64,000 nt of DNA from Leptasterias polaris (lineage: Eukaryota; Echinodermata; Asteroidea; Forcipulatida; Asteriidae). Positions within the stretch are counted from its first letter, which is position 1. Each line of letters opens with the position of its first letter. This document shows positions 47,901-52,423 of the stretch, piece by piece. The translations under genes were made by a program, and so were the position numbers. The stretch lies in the NCBI GenBank assembly GCA_037783415.1, contig JAZGTN010000015.1:4165001-4229000 (forward strand), in the 5' to 3' direction. The notes beneath the pieces are model-generated. The model was not told the DNA's origin. It ran no database searches and saw only the letters and a list, made by a program, of their open reading frames with translations.

Positions 47901-50504
47901 GTTTTCGTTTGTTTGATGTTGGTCTGTATGAGGACTCTGTTTGATGTCGGTCTTTTCGAAGAATCCCAGTCGGGGATCAATAGTAGGGAATCTTGTGGTT
48001 GCGGTCGGTGCCTTTTTATGTTTTTAAACAGCTCATATCATCTCGATTAGGAAATGCATCGCGATACTTCATCGAAACCGCGATTTGCCGATATTGCGAT
48101 TTAAAAAACCAGACACGATATCGTAATCGTTTAAAAAATAGTATCGCGATTTTCGATAATATCGTGGTATCGCCCAAGCTTAGTTTGACCCCCCCAAAAA
48201 ATCATTTTGGGAGTGTCACATGTATGGAACCCATAGACAAACATTCAGTCAGCAAAGAGTCACACTTATAATGATGGTTACATAATGCACAATCAAAATG
48301 CAGTGTTCTTGTAACTGAATCAAGCAAGTGCACAATTGGGTAATTTTGCTCTGAATAAGTGGTTCTGAGTTGATTAAACCCTAATCCCCTCAGGGTTGTT
48401 TACTACGTGTAGGTTTCTTCCTCACTCCAACAAAATCCAACATCACATGGTAACTTAACACCCAAACTATTGGACTCTGATTATGGTGGTATGCCTGATG
48501 CCATGTAAAGCACAACCAGTTAACTAGTGCAGTGGTAGTGCTGTTCTTAATCCAAACAGAATCAAACAAATCATGCGGTTGAATTTTTGAAGGGTTGCAC
48601 TCTGTAATCACTGTAACTAGCTAGCAAGCCTGAGGAAACCTGTTAACAAGGATGCTTGCTATGTGAACCAGTAACACCGGTGCTAACCCCTACTCTTGCA
48701 TGAAAAGTTGTCTGGGTTCTTTCATGTGCACTACCAATCCTAGTACAAGGGACCTATGGCTTAATTATGTCCCATTCGAAGGACCATCAATAATTACGGT
48801 AAAGCACCTTGCTCAAGAACACAAGTGACACGACCGGGACTCGAACCCACACTCTGCTGATAGTGATAAGAAACACTAGAGCTCGAGTCAGAGGCTCTGC
48901 TCAGCCAAGACACACCTTGTGTCATCATACTTTTACCTCTAAGTTGGCAGCATGATTACGCAAATGGCATTGTCTTCATTGTTCTTTAATCCCCAATGCA
49001 ATAATTAAGTCAGTTAGAGTTACAACATTTCTTGTTATTCATACCAGCTTCTTCCACTGAGTACATTTCCCTCCAGTACATGCGGTGTTTACAGTCATCC
49101 TTGGGGGCATACATGTAAGTGTTTAACTTCAAGTGACTCAAGAGGGAGAAGAGATTCTTGCGCTGGGCAGTTGTCCATGGCCGTCCGTAAAACCCTGCAT
49201 TATGACAAGATTACATTTGTTATTGTTGATATTAATCTGCTACATGTAAACAGAGAAAATAGGTTGCGAGGTGACTTAAAAATTACTTTATCTGTGTTCT
49301 GTATGACGTGTAATGAACTGAGAAGTGCTACGCATTGACGCAATCAACTAGTATAGTATAGACCTAAATGCGTTGATGTTCGGTCCCAACTTGACGATCG
49401 TCCCAACTTGATGATCATCCCAACTATAGTTGGGATCAGTCCCAACTTGAGTGTTACAGTTGGGGCGTCCCAACTACAGGGCGTCCCAACTGTAGTTGGG
49501 ATCGCCCATAGAACTCTACAGTAGCCTCCGCGAAAGCGATAACCGTGGTCGATCGTGGGGATGTGGGCGTAGAGATCCCCCACTTGTTATGTAGGTTTTG
49601 AGCCCAGTTTTGGCTTTAGTAGATGAGTGTGAATTTTGTCATTATGTGGCTTTGTTGTTTTTAAATACCTTCGGTGGCCAACCTTTTCATACAAAAACCT
49701 ACAAAAAGGAGGTGGGAATAACATATCAACCAGCTTAATGACCCTGAAAAAGTCTAATTTTTCGATCAACCTCCAAAAAATTAGTCCTGACCTTTTGGTA
49801 CCAACACATGCATTTTGTGTGGTGATAAAGTAATTTTTCCTCTGTATTTTTAATTTTTGCTAAAAAAAAAATATATATTTCTTTTCTTTATTTTAAGTGG
49901 CTTTTCCTCACTTCTTTTTTTCTAGAGAACAAGAAAGATCTCATTAAACATAAATCACATAAAACAAAACTCAGCACTCAAACTTCCACCGTCCTTGCTC
50001 TAGTCTATGCTTCCACCAACCTTCCAGTCCAGACATGTGGCGCGAAGTTCTATGGCACCGAGTTCCTTGGCTTAGCAAGTGTTTGAAATAATCCGCACCT
50101 TGAATATTATTTAACAAGATGGCGGATATGCACATATCCATGCACATTTTCATATTTATATTTCTATTTGTGATAATCATTCAAACCCTCCATCCTCCAG
50201 ATTAATTTCTTAAAAATTAGCTGACACTGGAAACTAAACACAACACTGTTATTGTTAAATTAACATTTAGGCCTAAATAATAACACTAAAGTTTAAGTCA
50301 ACACAACAATAAAATTACCAGACATGACAAAAGTCAGTGGTCAAATTCTTCAGAAACAAGCGAATTATCATTGAAAAATTTAACAAATTATGATGAACAC
50401 AATAATATGTATACATTTCATGTTTCTACTAATAAACAGTATTAAAAAGTATCATTTTGAAACTCACCTTCAACGACACCACAGCAAAAAGAAGTAGGTG
50501 GCAT
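23793..50504 (-). CDS. OGA: Protein O-GlcNAcase (OGA, GH84 family), complete, 15 exons
   Basis: Removes O-linked N-acetylglucosamine from Ser/Thr of nuclear and cytoplasmic proteins, opposing OGT. Fifteen minus-strand exons with consensus splice sites sum to 2859 nt, exactly 953 codons including TAG. The product has 952 residues; the human protein has 916. The GH84 domain starts almost at once (CGVVEGFYGRPW, residues 8-19). Residues matching the human active site: K44, the catalytic pair D120-D121 in LLFDDID, Y164, W223, N225, D230, Y231, N258. Residues about 294-590 are low-complexity and acidic. A stalk helical region (LFYLPYEHG, about 599-607; continuing past 697) follows, then a GNAT-like pseudo-acetyltransferase domain (about 740-952). 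The start codon is the first ATG before the conserved domain. The N-terminus lacks the roughly 54-residue Ala/Gly-rich extension of human OGA. Confidence 0.97.
24082..25720. mobile_element. TTAA-flanked element A, copy 2 (1.64 kb) in OGA intron 14
   Basis: TTAA at 24078-24081 and 25721-25724; ends CCCTTTCCTTACC and GGTCAGGAAAGGGG (one or two changes). The unique part (ACCAAGCTTACACAC through GTCCAAACAATTCGG) matches copy 1 closely. It differs mainly by a roughly 24-unit minisatellite instead of 3. Confidence 0.8.
24088..25190 (+). repeat. 45-bp minisatellite, about 24 units
   Basis: Units start every 45 bp from 24088 to 25166, with one 2-bp contraction near 24350. Variants alternate CCATTGG/CCATAGG and CTAATAC/CTCATAC. 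Because 45 is divisible by 3, long open frames appear on both strands; these are artefacts. Confidence 0.97.
25736..25802. repeat. Pair of palindromes GGTCGTACATGTACGATC
   Basis: GGTCGTACATGTACGATC and, 30 bases on, ATCGTACATGTACGACC; each is nearly self-complementary and they also pair with each other. They directly follow the TTAA of the element above, with TTAAATCTTTCAGTGCC between. Confidence 0.75.
25936..26095 (-). CDS. OGA: OGA coding exon 14
   Basis: Residues 856-908: [22 protein letters not shown] and [13 protein letters not shown]. Acceptor GCACGCAG, donor GAGTG|GTAAGT. Confidence 0.95.
26206..26381. mobile_element. TAGACC-ended MITE in OGA intron 13
   Basis: TAGACCTTATGCATTGACGT at left, TGACGTCATACGCTTAAGGTC at right with TA; interior CTAGGCGAGGGCGCC parallels the 12334 copy. 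Confidence 0.65.
26570..26682. repeat. Inverted repeat (hairpin) in OGA intron 13
   Basis: ATCTCTTGTGGGAGGAGTGT and onward pairs with the segment ending CTCCTCCCAAAAGAGAT; arms of about 45 bp around a short loop. Probably a small MITE. Confidence 0.75.
26836..27028 (-). CDS. OGA: OGA coding exon 13
   Basis: Residues 791-855: [20 protein letters not shown], the central strands of the GNAT-like fold, then [12 protein letters not shown]. Acceptor TTTTACAG, donor GCTGAG|GTTTGT. Confidence 0.95.
27631..28512 (+). mobile_element. TTAA-flanked element B (882 bp), piggyBac-like, in OGA intron 12
   Basis: TTAA at 27627-27630 and 28513-28516. Ends CCCTTTCAACTCGACCC and GGGTCGAGTTTAAAGGG. The intact SINE at 61011 has a single TTAA at this point (GTGTCCTTAAGCATGACAC), directly showing target duplication. 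Contains a 71-codon acidic ORF and an internal hairpin at 27730-27770. Confidence 0.85.
27941..28156 (+). CDS. Small acidic ORF in element B, possible transposase N-terminus remnant
   Basis: ATG to stop, 71 codons: a Lys-rich start ([10 protein letters not shown]) then a Glu/Asp-rich stretch ([22 protein letters not shown]). PiggyBac-type transposases often start with an acidic disordered segment, and the position just inside the left end fits; but no catalytic part is present, and the sequence alone does not prove the assignment. The following sequence has no continuing frame. Confidence 0.4.
   Translation: MTKKKPKKQSNVIQPSRRQFIEEELLDLLGFVDESDENGDLDSGEEEMLNEGIDPTIDSCRLVNFVLANDL
28883..28974 (-). 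CDS. OGA: OGA coding exon 12
   Basis: Residues 761-790: [13 protein letters not shown] and [10 protein letters not shown]. Acceptor TTTTTTTAG, donor GACAA|GTACGC; leaves two bases completing Lys with exon 13. Confidence 0.94.
29190..29440 (-). repeat. tRNA-like SINE head and hairpin-family fragment in OGA intron 11
   Basis: On the minus strand TAGGGCGGTCGAGTTGGTG ... CCCTGGTTCAAATCCCGCC has A- and B-box-like motifs (about 29205-29282). 29297-29440 is a fragment of the CATAGAGCTGC hairpin family. Confidence 0.55.
30015..30116 (-). CDS. OGA: OGA coding exon 11
   Basis: Residues 727-760: [12 protein letters not shown] and [13 protein letters not shown], the entry to the C-terminal GNAT-like domain. 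Acceptor TTTAACAG, donor ATCAA|GTAAGT. Confidence 0.95.
30121..31043. other. OGA intron 10
   Basis: Mostly unique AT-rich sequence; 30828-30910 has the tail of the SINE seen at 42330 (TTTACCCATACACCGATGTG). Confidence 0.45.
31044..31129 (-). CDS. OGA: OGA coding exon 10
   Basis: Residues 698-726 with [18 protein letters not shown], matching the human EPWAFRGGLAGEFQ segment. Acceptor ATATTCAG, donor TTCAG|GTATGA. Separated from exon 9 by the longest OGA intron, about 7.7 kb. Confidence 0.95.
31130..36762. other. OGA intron 9, left part
   Basis: 31684-31850 is a small hairpin element (GATTTCACAAGGAGTTAAG ... TGCTTTGTGAAATC) also at 55972-56112. 35999-36167 is a TAGACC MITE. A CT-rich microsatellite (GAGAGAGAGAGA) lies near 35170. 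The open frames at 32700-34600 are not protein-like and have no splice support. Confidence 0.5.
36763..37125. mobile_element. MITE with TTA duplication, Harbinger-like, in OGA intron 9
   Basis: Ends GGCCAAACAAAAAAAGTG and its inverse (27-bp terminal inverted repeats through CTGTTTCC), flanked by TTA at 36760-36762 and 37126-37128. A 3-bp TTA/TAA duplication is typical of PIF/Harbinger (inference). Confidence 0.75.
37255..37385 (+). repeat. Repeat shared with 46740-46860
   Basis: TTTCATCTGTCATTTACATG ... TTGGACACCCAGTTTTTAA ... TGCTGGCTAAA; nearly identical to the second copy, which has an inverted TTAGCCAG/CTGGCTAA pair. Confidence 0.8.
37386..38824. other. OGA intron 9, right part
   Basis: 37390-37645 carries CACAAAGCACTAAGATTCAT and related hairpin-element sequence. 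37920-38050 is a diverged relative of the 498-690 element. 38070-38370 is rich in GTCGACC/ACTCGAAC motifs. No exon seen. Confidence 0.45.
38825..38999 (-). CDS. OGA: OGA coding exon 9 (stalk)
   Basis: Residues 640-697: [38 protein letters not shown]. No ATG-initiated frame covers all of it, so a simple ORF scan shows it poorly, but splice sites (ATCATCAG, GCTTG|GTAAGT) and similarity are clear. Confidence 0.95.
39024..39444 (-). repeat. Full-length tRNA-Leu-like SINE, minus orientation
   Basis: From an ATT-rich tail (ACGCAGTTCTTATATAGCG) to the tRNA-like head (GGGATTCGAACCCACACTC, TTGAGTTGTTCGG, CCACGATACGCCA). It lies just upstream of OGA exon 9. Confidence 0.88.
39500..39975 (+). repeat. 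Related SINE carrying a TTAACCCTC-ended insert
   Basis: Head GTGGCCGAGTAATCGAGTTC with GGTCCGAATCCCGGTC; 3' part (CCAGGCTCCTAGTGGATGAT ... AAATCAGTTAAGTGTAGCCC) matches 45605-45800 on the opposite strand. 39617-39806 is an insert nearly identical to 498-690, ending GTCAGACAGCAAGAGGG. Confidence 0.75.
40272..41308 (-). CDS. OGA: OGA coding exon 8 (large exon: linker and start of stalk)
   Basis: Residues 294-639 in one 1037-nt exon. It opens with [15 protein letters not shown], continues as a long Thr/Pro/Glu/Asp-rich, probably disordered linker (human OGA has a comparable linker with a caspase site), and ends in the stalk segment LFYLPYEHG (about 599-607) and HWLKVNAHH. Acceptor TTTGACGCAG; donor ATACG|GTAAAC. 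Confidence 0.95.
41512..41676 (-). CDS. OGA: OGA coding exon 7
   Basis: Residues 239-293 with PYKGRSSEL and [20 protein letters not shown]258 matches human N313. Ends in an acidic stretch. Acceptor TTGTATAG, donor TCAG|GTCAGT. Confidence 0.96.
41925..42035 (+). repeat. GGCC repeat copy in OGA intron 6
   Basis: GGCCATGGCCTCTGTTGCCC and TTTGCAAAATGAAAATCAAG; same family as 23060-23190 and 54645-54800. A diverged relative of the 498-690 element lies at 41775-41900. Confidence 0.65.
42214..42764. mobile_element. Hairpin MITE interrupted by a tRNA-like SINE
   Basis: Ends GGGGCCAATTTCATAGCGCT and GCTCTATGAAATTGGGCCC. Between them, 42330-42520 holds a minus-strand SINE (TACACCGATGTGTGTTAAA ... TGGAATTCGAACCCAAGAC ... 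GACCATCGAGCTAGCC) matching 60455-60640. Confidence 0.75.
42843..42971 (-). CDS. OGA: OGA coding exon 6
   Basis: Residues 196-238 with [14 protein letters not shown], carrying substrate-contact residues W223, N225, D230 and Y231. Acceptor AATACAG and donor TGTG|GTAGGT. Confidence 0.96.
43175..43400 (-). repeat. tRNA-Asn-like SINE fragment in OGA intron 5
   Basis: GGGTTGAACAAAGAAAATTG, GCAGGATTTGAACGACC, TAACAGCGCTCTACCAAAGG and TGTTGGCGGTCTCCCTAT match 59805-60000 in order; includes a G13 run at 43300-43312. Confidence 0.7.
43436..43534 (-). CDS. OGA: OGA coding exon 5
   Basis: Residues 163-195, starting EYC (Y164 is the likely human Y219 equivalent) and ending [11 protein letters not shown]. 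Acceptor CTTTGCAG and donor ACAG|GTAACA. Confidence 0.95.
43576..44407. mobile_element. hAT-like non-autonomous element, copy 1, OGA intron 4
   Basis: 832 bp. Ends TTGGGCGATATTGC and GGTATCGCCCAAGCTTA; flanks ATATACAC (43568-43575) and ATATATAC (44408-44415) look like an 8-bp duplication with one change. Both ends are rich in CGATATCG-type motifs. The interior is about 90 percent or more like copy 2. No transposase frame. Confidence 0.8.
44874..45042 (-). CDS. OGA: OGA coding exon 4 (catalytic Asp pair)
   Basis: Residues 107-162. Contains [13 protein letters not shown], with catalytic D120 and D121, and [17 protein letters not shown]. Acceptor GTGACAG, donor ACCG|GTAATA. One residue shorter than human near QPKFLFCPT. 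Confidence 0.96.
45220..45297 (+). repeat. tRNA-like SINE head in OGA intron 3
   Basis: CCTAGATCAGTTGGTAGAGC (A box) and CAGGTTCAAATCCCATTCTG (B box) 50 bases apart. Looks like a degraded tRNA/SINE, not an intact tRNA, because the acceptor stem does not pair well. Confidence 0.5.
45377..45507 (-). CDS. OGA: OGA coding exon 3
   Basis: Residues 63-106, including [17 protein letters not shown], a signature of the family. Acceptor TTTCCCCACAG and donor GAACAG|GTAAAA; exits in phase 0. Confidence 0.96.
45605..45880 (-). repeat. SINE 3' part, minus orientation
   Basis: Reverse complement of the 39815-39975 segment (GGGCTACACTACACTTAGC ... CCAAATCAACTGTCACCAGG) followed by CTTGCTCAAGGGCACAAGTG. 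Confidence 0.75.
46230..46603. mobile_element. MITE of the 13112 family in OGA intron 2
   Basis: AAAGGCACTGAACATGTTTGG at left, CCAAACGTGTACAGTGCCTTT at right; interior CCCAACATATGCATAAAATA and CAAACCTGTGAAAATTTGG. The terminal AAAGG(C/G) and the spacing match the other copy. Confidence 0.8.
47258..48182. mobile_element. hAT-like non-autonomous element, copy 2, OGA intron 2
   Basis: 925 bp with perfect ends TAAGCTTGGGCGATA / TATCGCCCAAGCTTA and a perfect 8-bp duplication GTTTGACC (47250-47257, 48183-48190), the length used by hAT elements. Longer than copy 1 because a roughly 50-bp segment (TTCCGATTGGCCGATCGCG) is present three times at 47540-47670. Confidence 0.87.
48410..48925 (-). repeat. 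Repeat cluster in OGA intron 2, including SINE head
   Basis: 48410-48560 is the GAATCAGGCA family in reverse. 48645-48925 is a minus-strand tRNA-Leu-like SINE (GGGACTCGAACCCACACTCT; GAGCTCGAGTCAGAGG). Confidence 0.65.
49045..49194 (-). CDS. OGA: OGA coding exon 2
   Basis: Residues 13-62: FYGRPW, then [11 protein letters not shown] with K44, the equivalent of human K98, and [13 protein letters not shown]. Acceptor ATGCAG and donor GCTG|GTATGA. Confidence 0.96.
49378..49508. repeat. TCCCAACT/AGTTGGGA clustered repeat in OGA intron 1
   Basis: About ten copies of CCCAACT or AGTTGGG in both orientations, e.g. CCCAACTATAGTTGGGAT, forming overlapping hairpins. Confidence 0.85.
50468..50504 (-). 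CDS. OGA: OGA coding exon 1
   Basis: ATG at 50504-50502 in the context CACACCATGCC; encodes [12 protein letters not shown] plus one base, then donor GAAG|GTGAGT. The CGVVEG motif already belongs to the GH84 barrel, so no upstream residues are needed. Confidence 0.93.
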
Positions 50505-51440
50505 GGTGTGGTCACGGACGGTGGTGCTTCAAATTTTAATTTTTAAGCACTCACTCACGGAAAAGCTAGTCATTCATCATTCAAAAAGCTCTGTTGAACG
50601 TCTGAATATATTTTGAAAGAATTCACGCGTTAAATCCGTGACAAATCTACTTTTTTCATCACCACAAACAAGACGACCGATTATTGACTGGGGTGTTTTT
50701 GTATTGCATGTATTTTTGATCCGTATTTTTTTGTATTGAGAGGAGACGTAACCGAGGAGCAGTAGTACGACGATTAGATGTCACCAATGTCATTCAGCAG
50801 ACTTCCTATTACTTATGCTCGTTACTTTACACAATGTTTGATTGGTCAAAACTGAACAATATTAGAAATATAGCCAATCAACGATCTTCTTCTTAAAACA
50901 TGAAAGTAGGATTGCGCTATCATCCCTTTGTACACACGGAATTCGTACACACACCAGCAGGCACTGGATTTGGTGCTAGCACCAAAATGTGATGCGCTAC
51001 AAAATTTCAAATATTTCGTCAACGACCGGCAGTTGAGTGTTCCACTATAAAGCCTAAAATAATGATTTATTTTCAATACAATGTTTTCAATGTGAAATGT
51101 GATTTACTATAACTTTGTTTTTTGGTACATTTATGTTTCTCTTAAATTTGTGTTTGTTTCTATACCTTCTGTGTGTCCGTGTTTTCCCCTTTCCCCCTTT
51201 GTTTCTTTGTCTCTATATGTCCTTTAAATTCCTTAATTTGTTTATTTCGTATTTTAGGTATTAAAAGAAAACACAGAGACGAGATAAAGTGTATGGTTTT
51301 TTCCCTTTGTTTCTTGATGCTATAGTTCCTAATTGTTTCTTTATTCCTACCTCCATGTTTGTACAAAGGCCTATATAAGTGTTTCATAGTGTGTTTCTTT
51401 ACATAAGCATGTGCCGCCACATGAATAAATAAAAAATCCC

Positions 51441-51762
51441 TCTCTTATCGTGTACGTATACAATATTTATCATGTACTTCACGACTAACTCAAGACTATT
51501 TTCGTGTACGTTCACAATTACCATGTACGTACATGATAATTATCATGTACGTTCATCTTTCTCTATGGTTCATGATAATTATCATGTACGTTCATTATCA
51601 AGTGAGTACACTATTTCACGCTACACGATAGCCCCGGACTTATCATGTAGGTACAAAATACGTCAACAAACTATCGTGTATATACACAATAATTATCATG
51701 TACGTACACAATATTTAACGTGTACGTACATGATAATTATTGTGTACGTACACGATAAGAGA
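51441..51762. repeat. Foldback element of GTACGT palindromes
   Basis: Perfect 18-bp ends TCTCTTATCGTGTACGTA (51441-51458) and the inverse (51745-51762). The interior repeats variants of ATCATGTACGT and its inverse, with long self-complementary stretches such as TATCATGTACGTTCA and CATGATAATTATCATG. No clear target duplication. Confidence 0.85.
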
Positions 51763-51806
51763 AATTTCAGGAATTTCACCGCATTGTACAGCACAGCATG
51801 GATTCA

Positions 51807-51825
51807 AAGGGCGTTTACGAAACGG

Positions 51826-51860
<35 letters not shown>

Positions 51861-52080
51861 TAGGCTTCAGAAACGTCGGCCATATTGCATATTGCATATT
51901 GCATATTGCATATTTGCATATTGCACATTGCATATTGCATATTGCATATTGCATTATTGCATATTGCATATTGCATATTGCATATTGCATATTGCATATT
52001 GCATATTGCATATTGCATATTATGGCCGACGTTTCTGAAGCCTAAGCCTGAGCCTGAGCCTCCGTTTCGTAAACGCCCTT
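51807..52080. repeat. Inverted repeat with GGCTCA arms and TATTGCA core
   Basis: Left arm 51807-51884 and right arm 52021-52080 are exact inverse copies except that GGCTCA occurs five times on the left and twice on the right. Arms start AAGGGCGTTTACGAAACGG and end TTCAGAAACGTCGGCCATA. The 136-bp core is TATTGCA repeated about 19 times. An outer pair (GGATTCAAAGGG at 51800, CCCTTGAATCC at 52117) extends it imperfectly. It ends about 310 bp before the SNRPG start. Confidence 0.92.
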
Positions 52081-52391
52081 ATTATAATTTTCCAAAACAT
52101 GTGGCTGAGCGACCGGCCCTTGAATCCGCGCACGGAAATTCTGGCCCAATATTCGGCTAGCTTTTTCGACAAACCGGACCCAGTCGGTCGGAACCAGTCT
52201 ATAAGTCTGGCTACTAGACACTCAAAGCAAAATAACATTAAGGCATGTAAGGTATAGGGCTTGGAACGCTTGGTTAGGGGACCAGTCTAGACTAGCTTTC
52301 TTGTGTATACGTTTTGCAAACAATCGTTTGAGCAACATTCCAACCTGTTCAGATCTTCCCCGGAAATCCTTAAACATCCGAATTTTTTAAG

Positions 52392-52423
52392 ATGAGTAAA
52401 GCACATCCCCCAGAGCTTAAAAA
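52392..52423 (+). CDS. SNRPG: SNRPG coding exon 1
   Basis: ATG at 52392; [10 protein letters not shown] plus two bases, donor AAAAA|GTAAGA. The 5' UTR is AT-rich with no in-frame upstream ATG close by. Confidence 0.95.

Larger units (their letters stand above)
50505..52391. promoter_or_regulatory. Divergent intergenic region between OGA and SNRPG
   Basis: 1.9 kb separates the two start codons, so both 5' UTRs and promoters should lie here. I cannot place transcription starts; no convincing TATA box stands out. The half nearest OGA (50505-51440) is unremarkable AT-rich sequence. The half nearest SNRPG holds two foldback structures (listed separately). Whether one bidirectional promoter serves both genes is an inference from layout. 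Confidence 0.4.

Noticed and set aside
51472..52238. Overlapping frames of 90-190 residues with HIAYCIL or RLRLRL repeats
   Set aside because: Translations of the foldback and heptamer array in several frames and both strands; no protein character.
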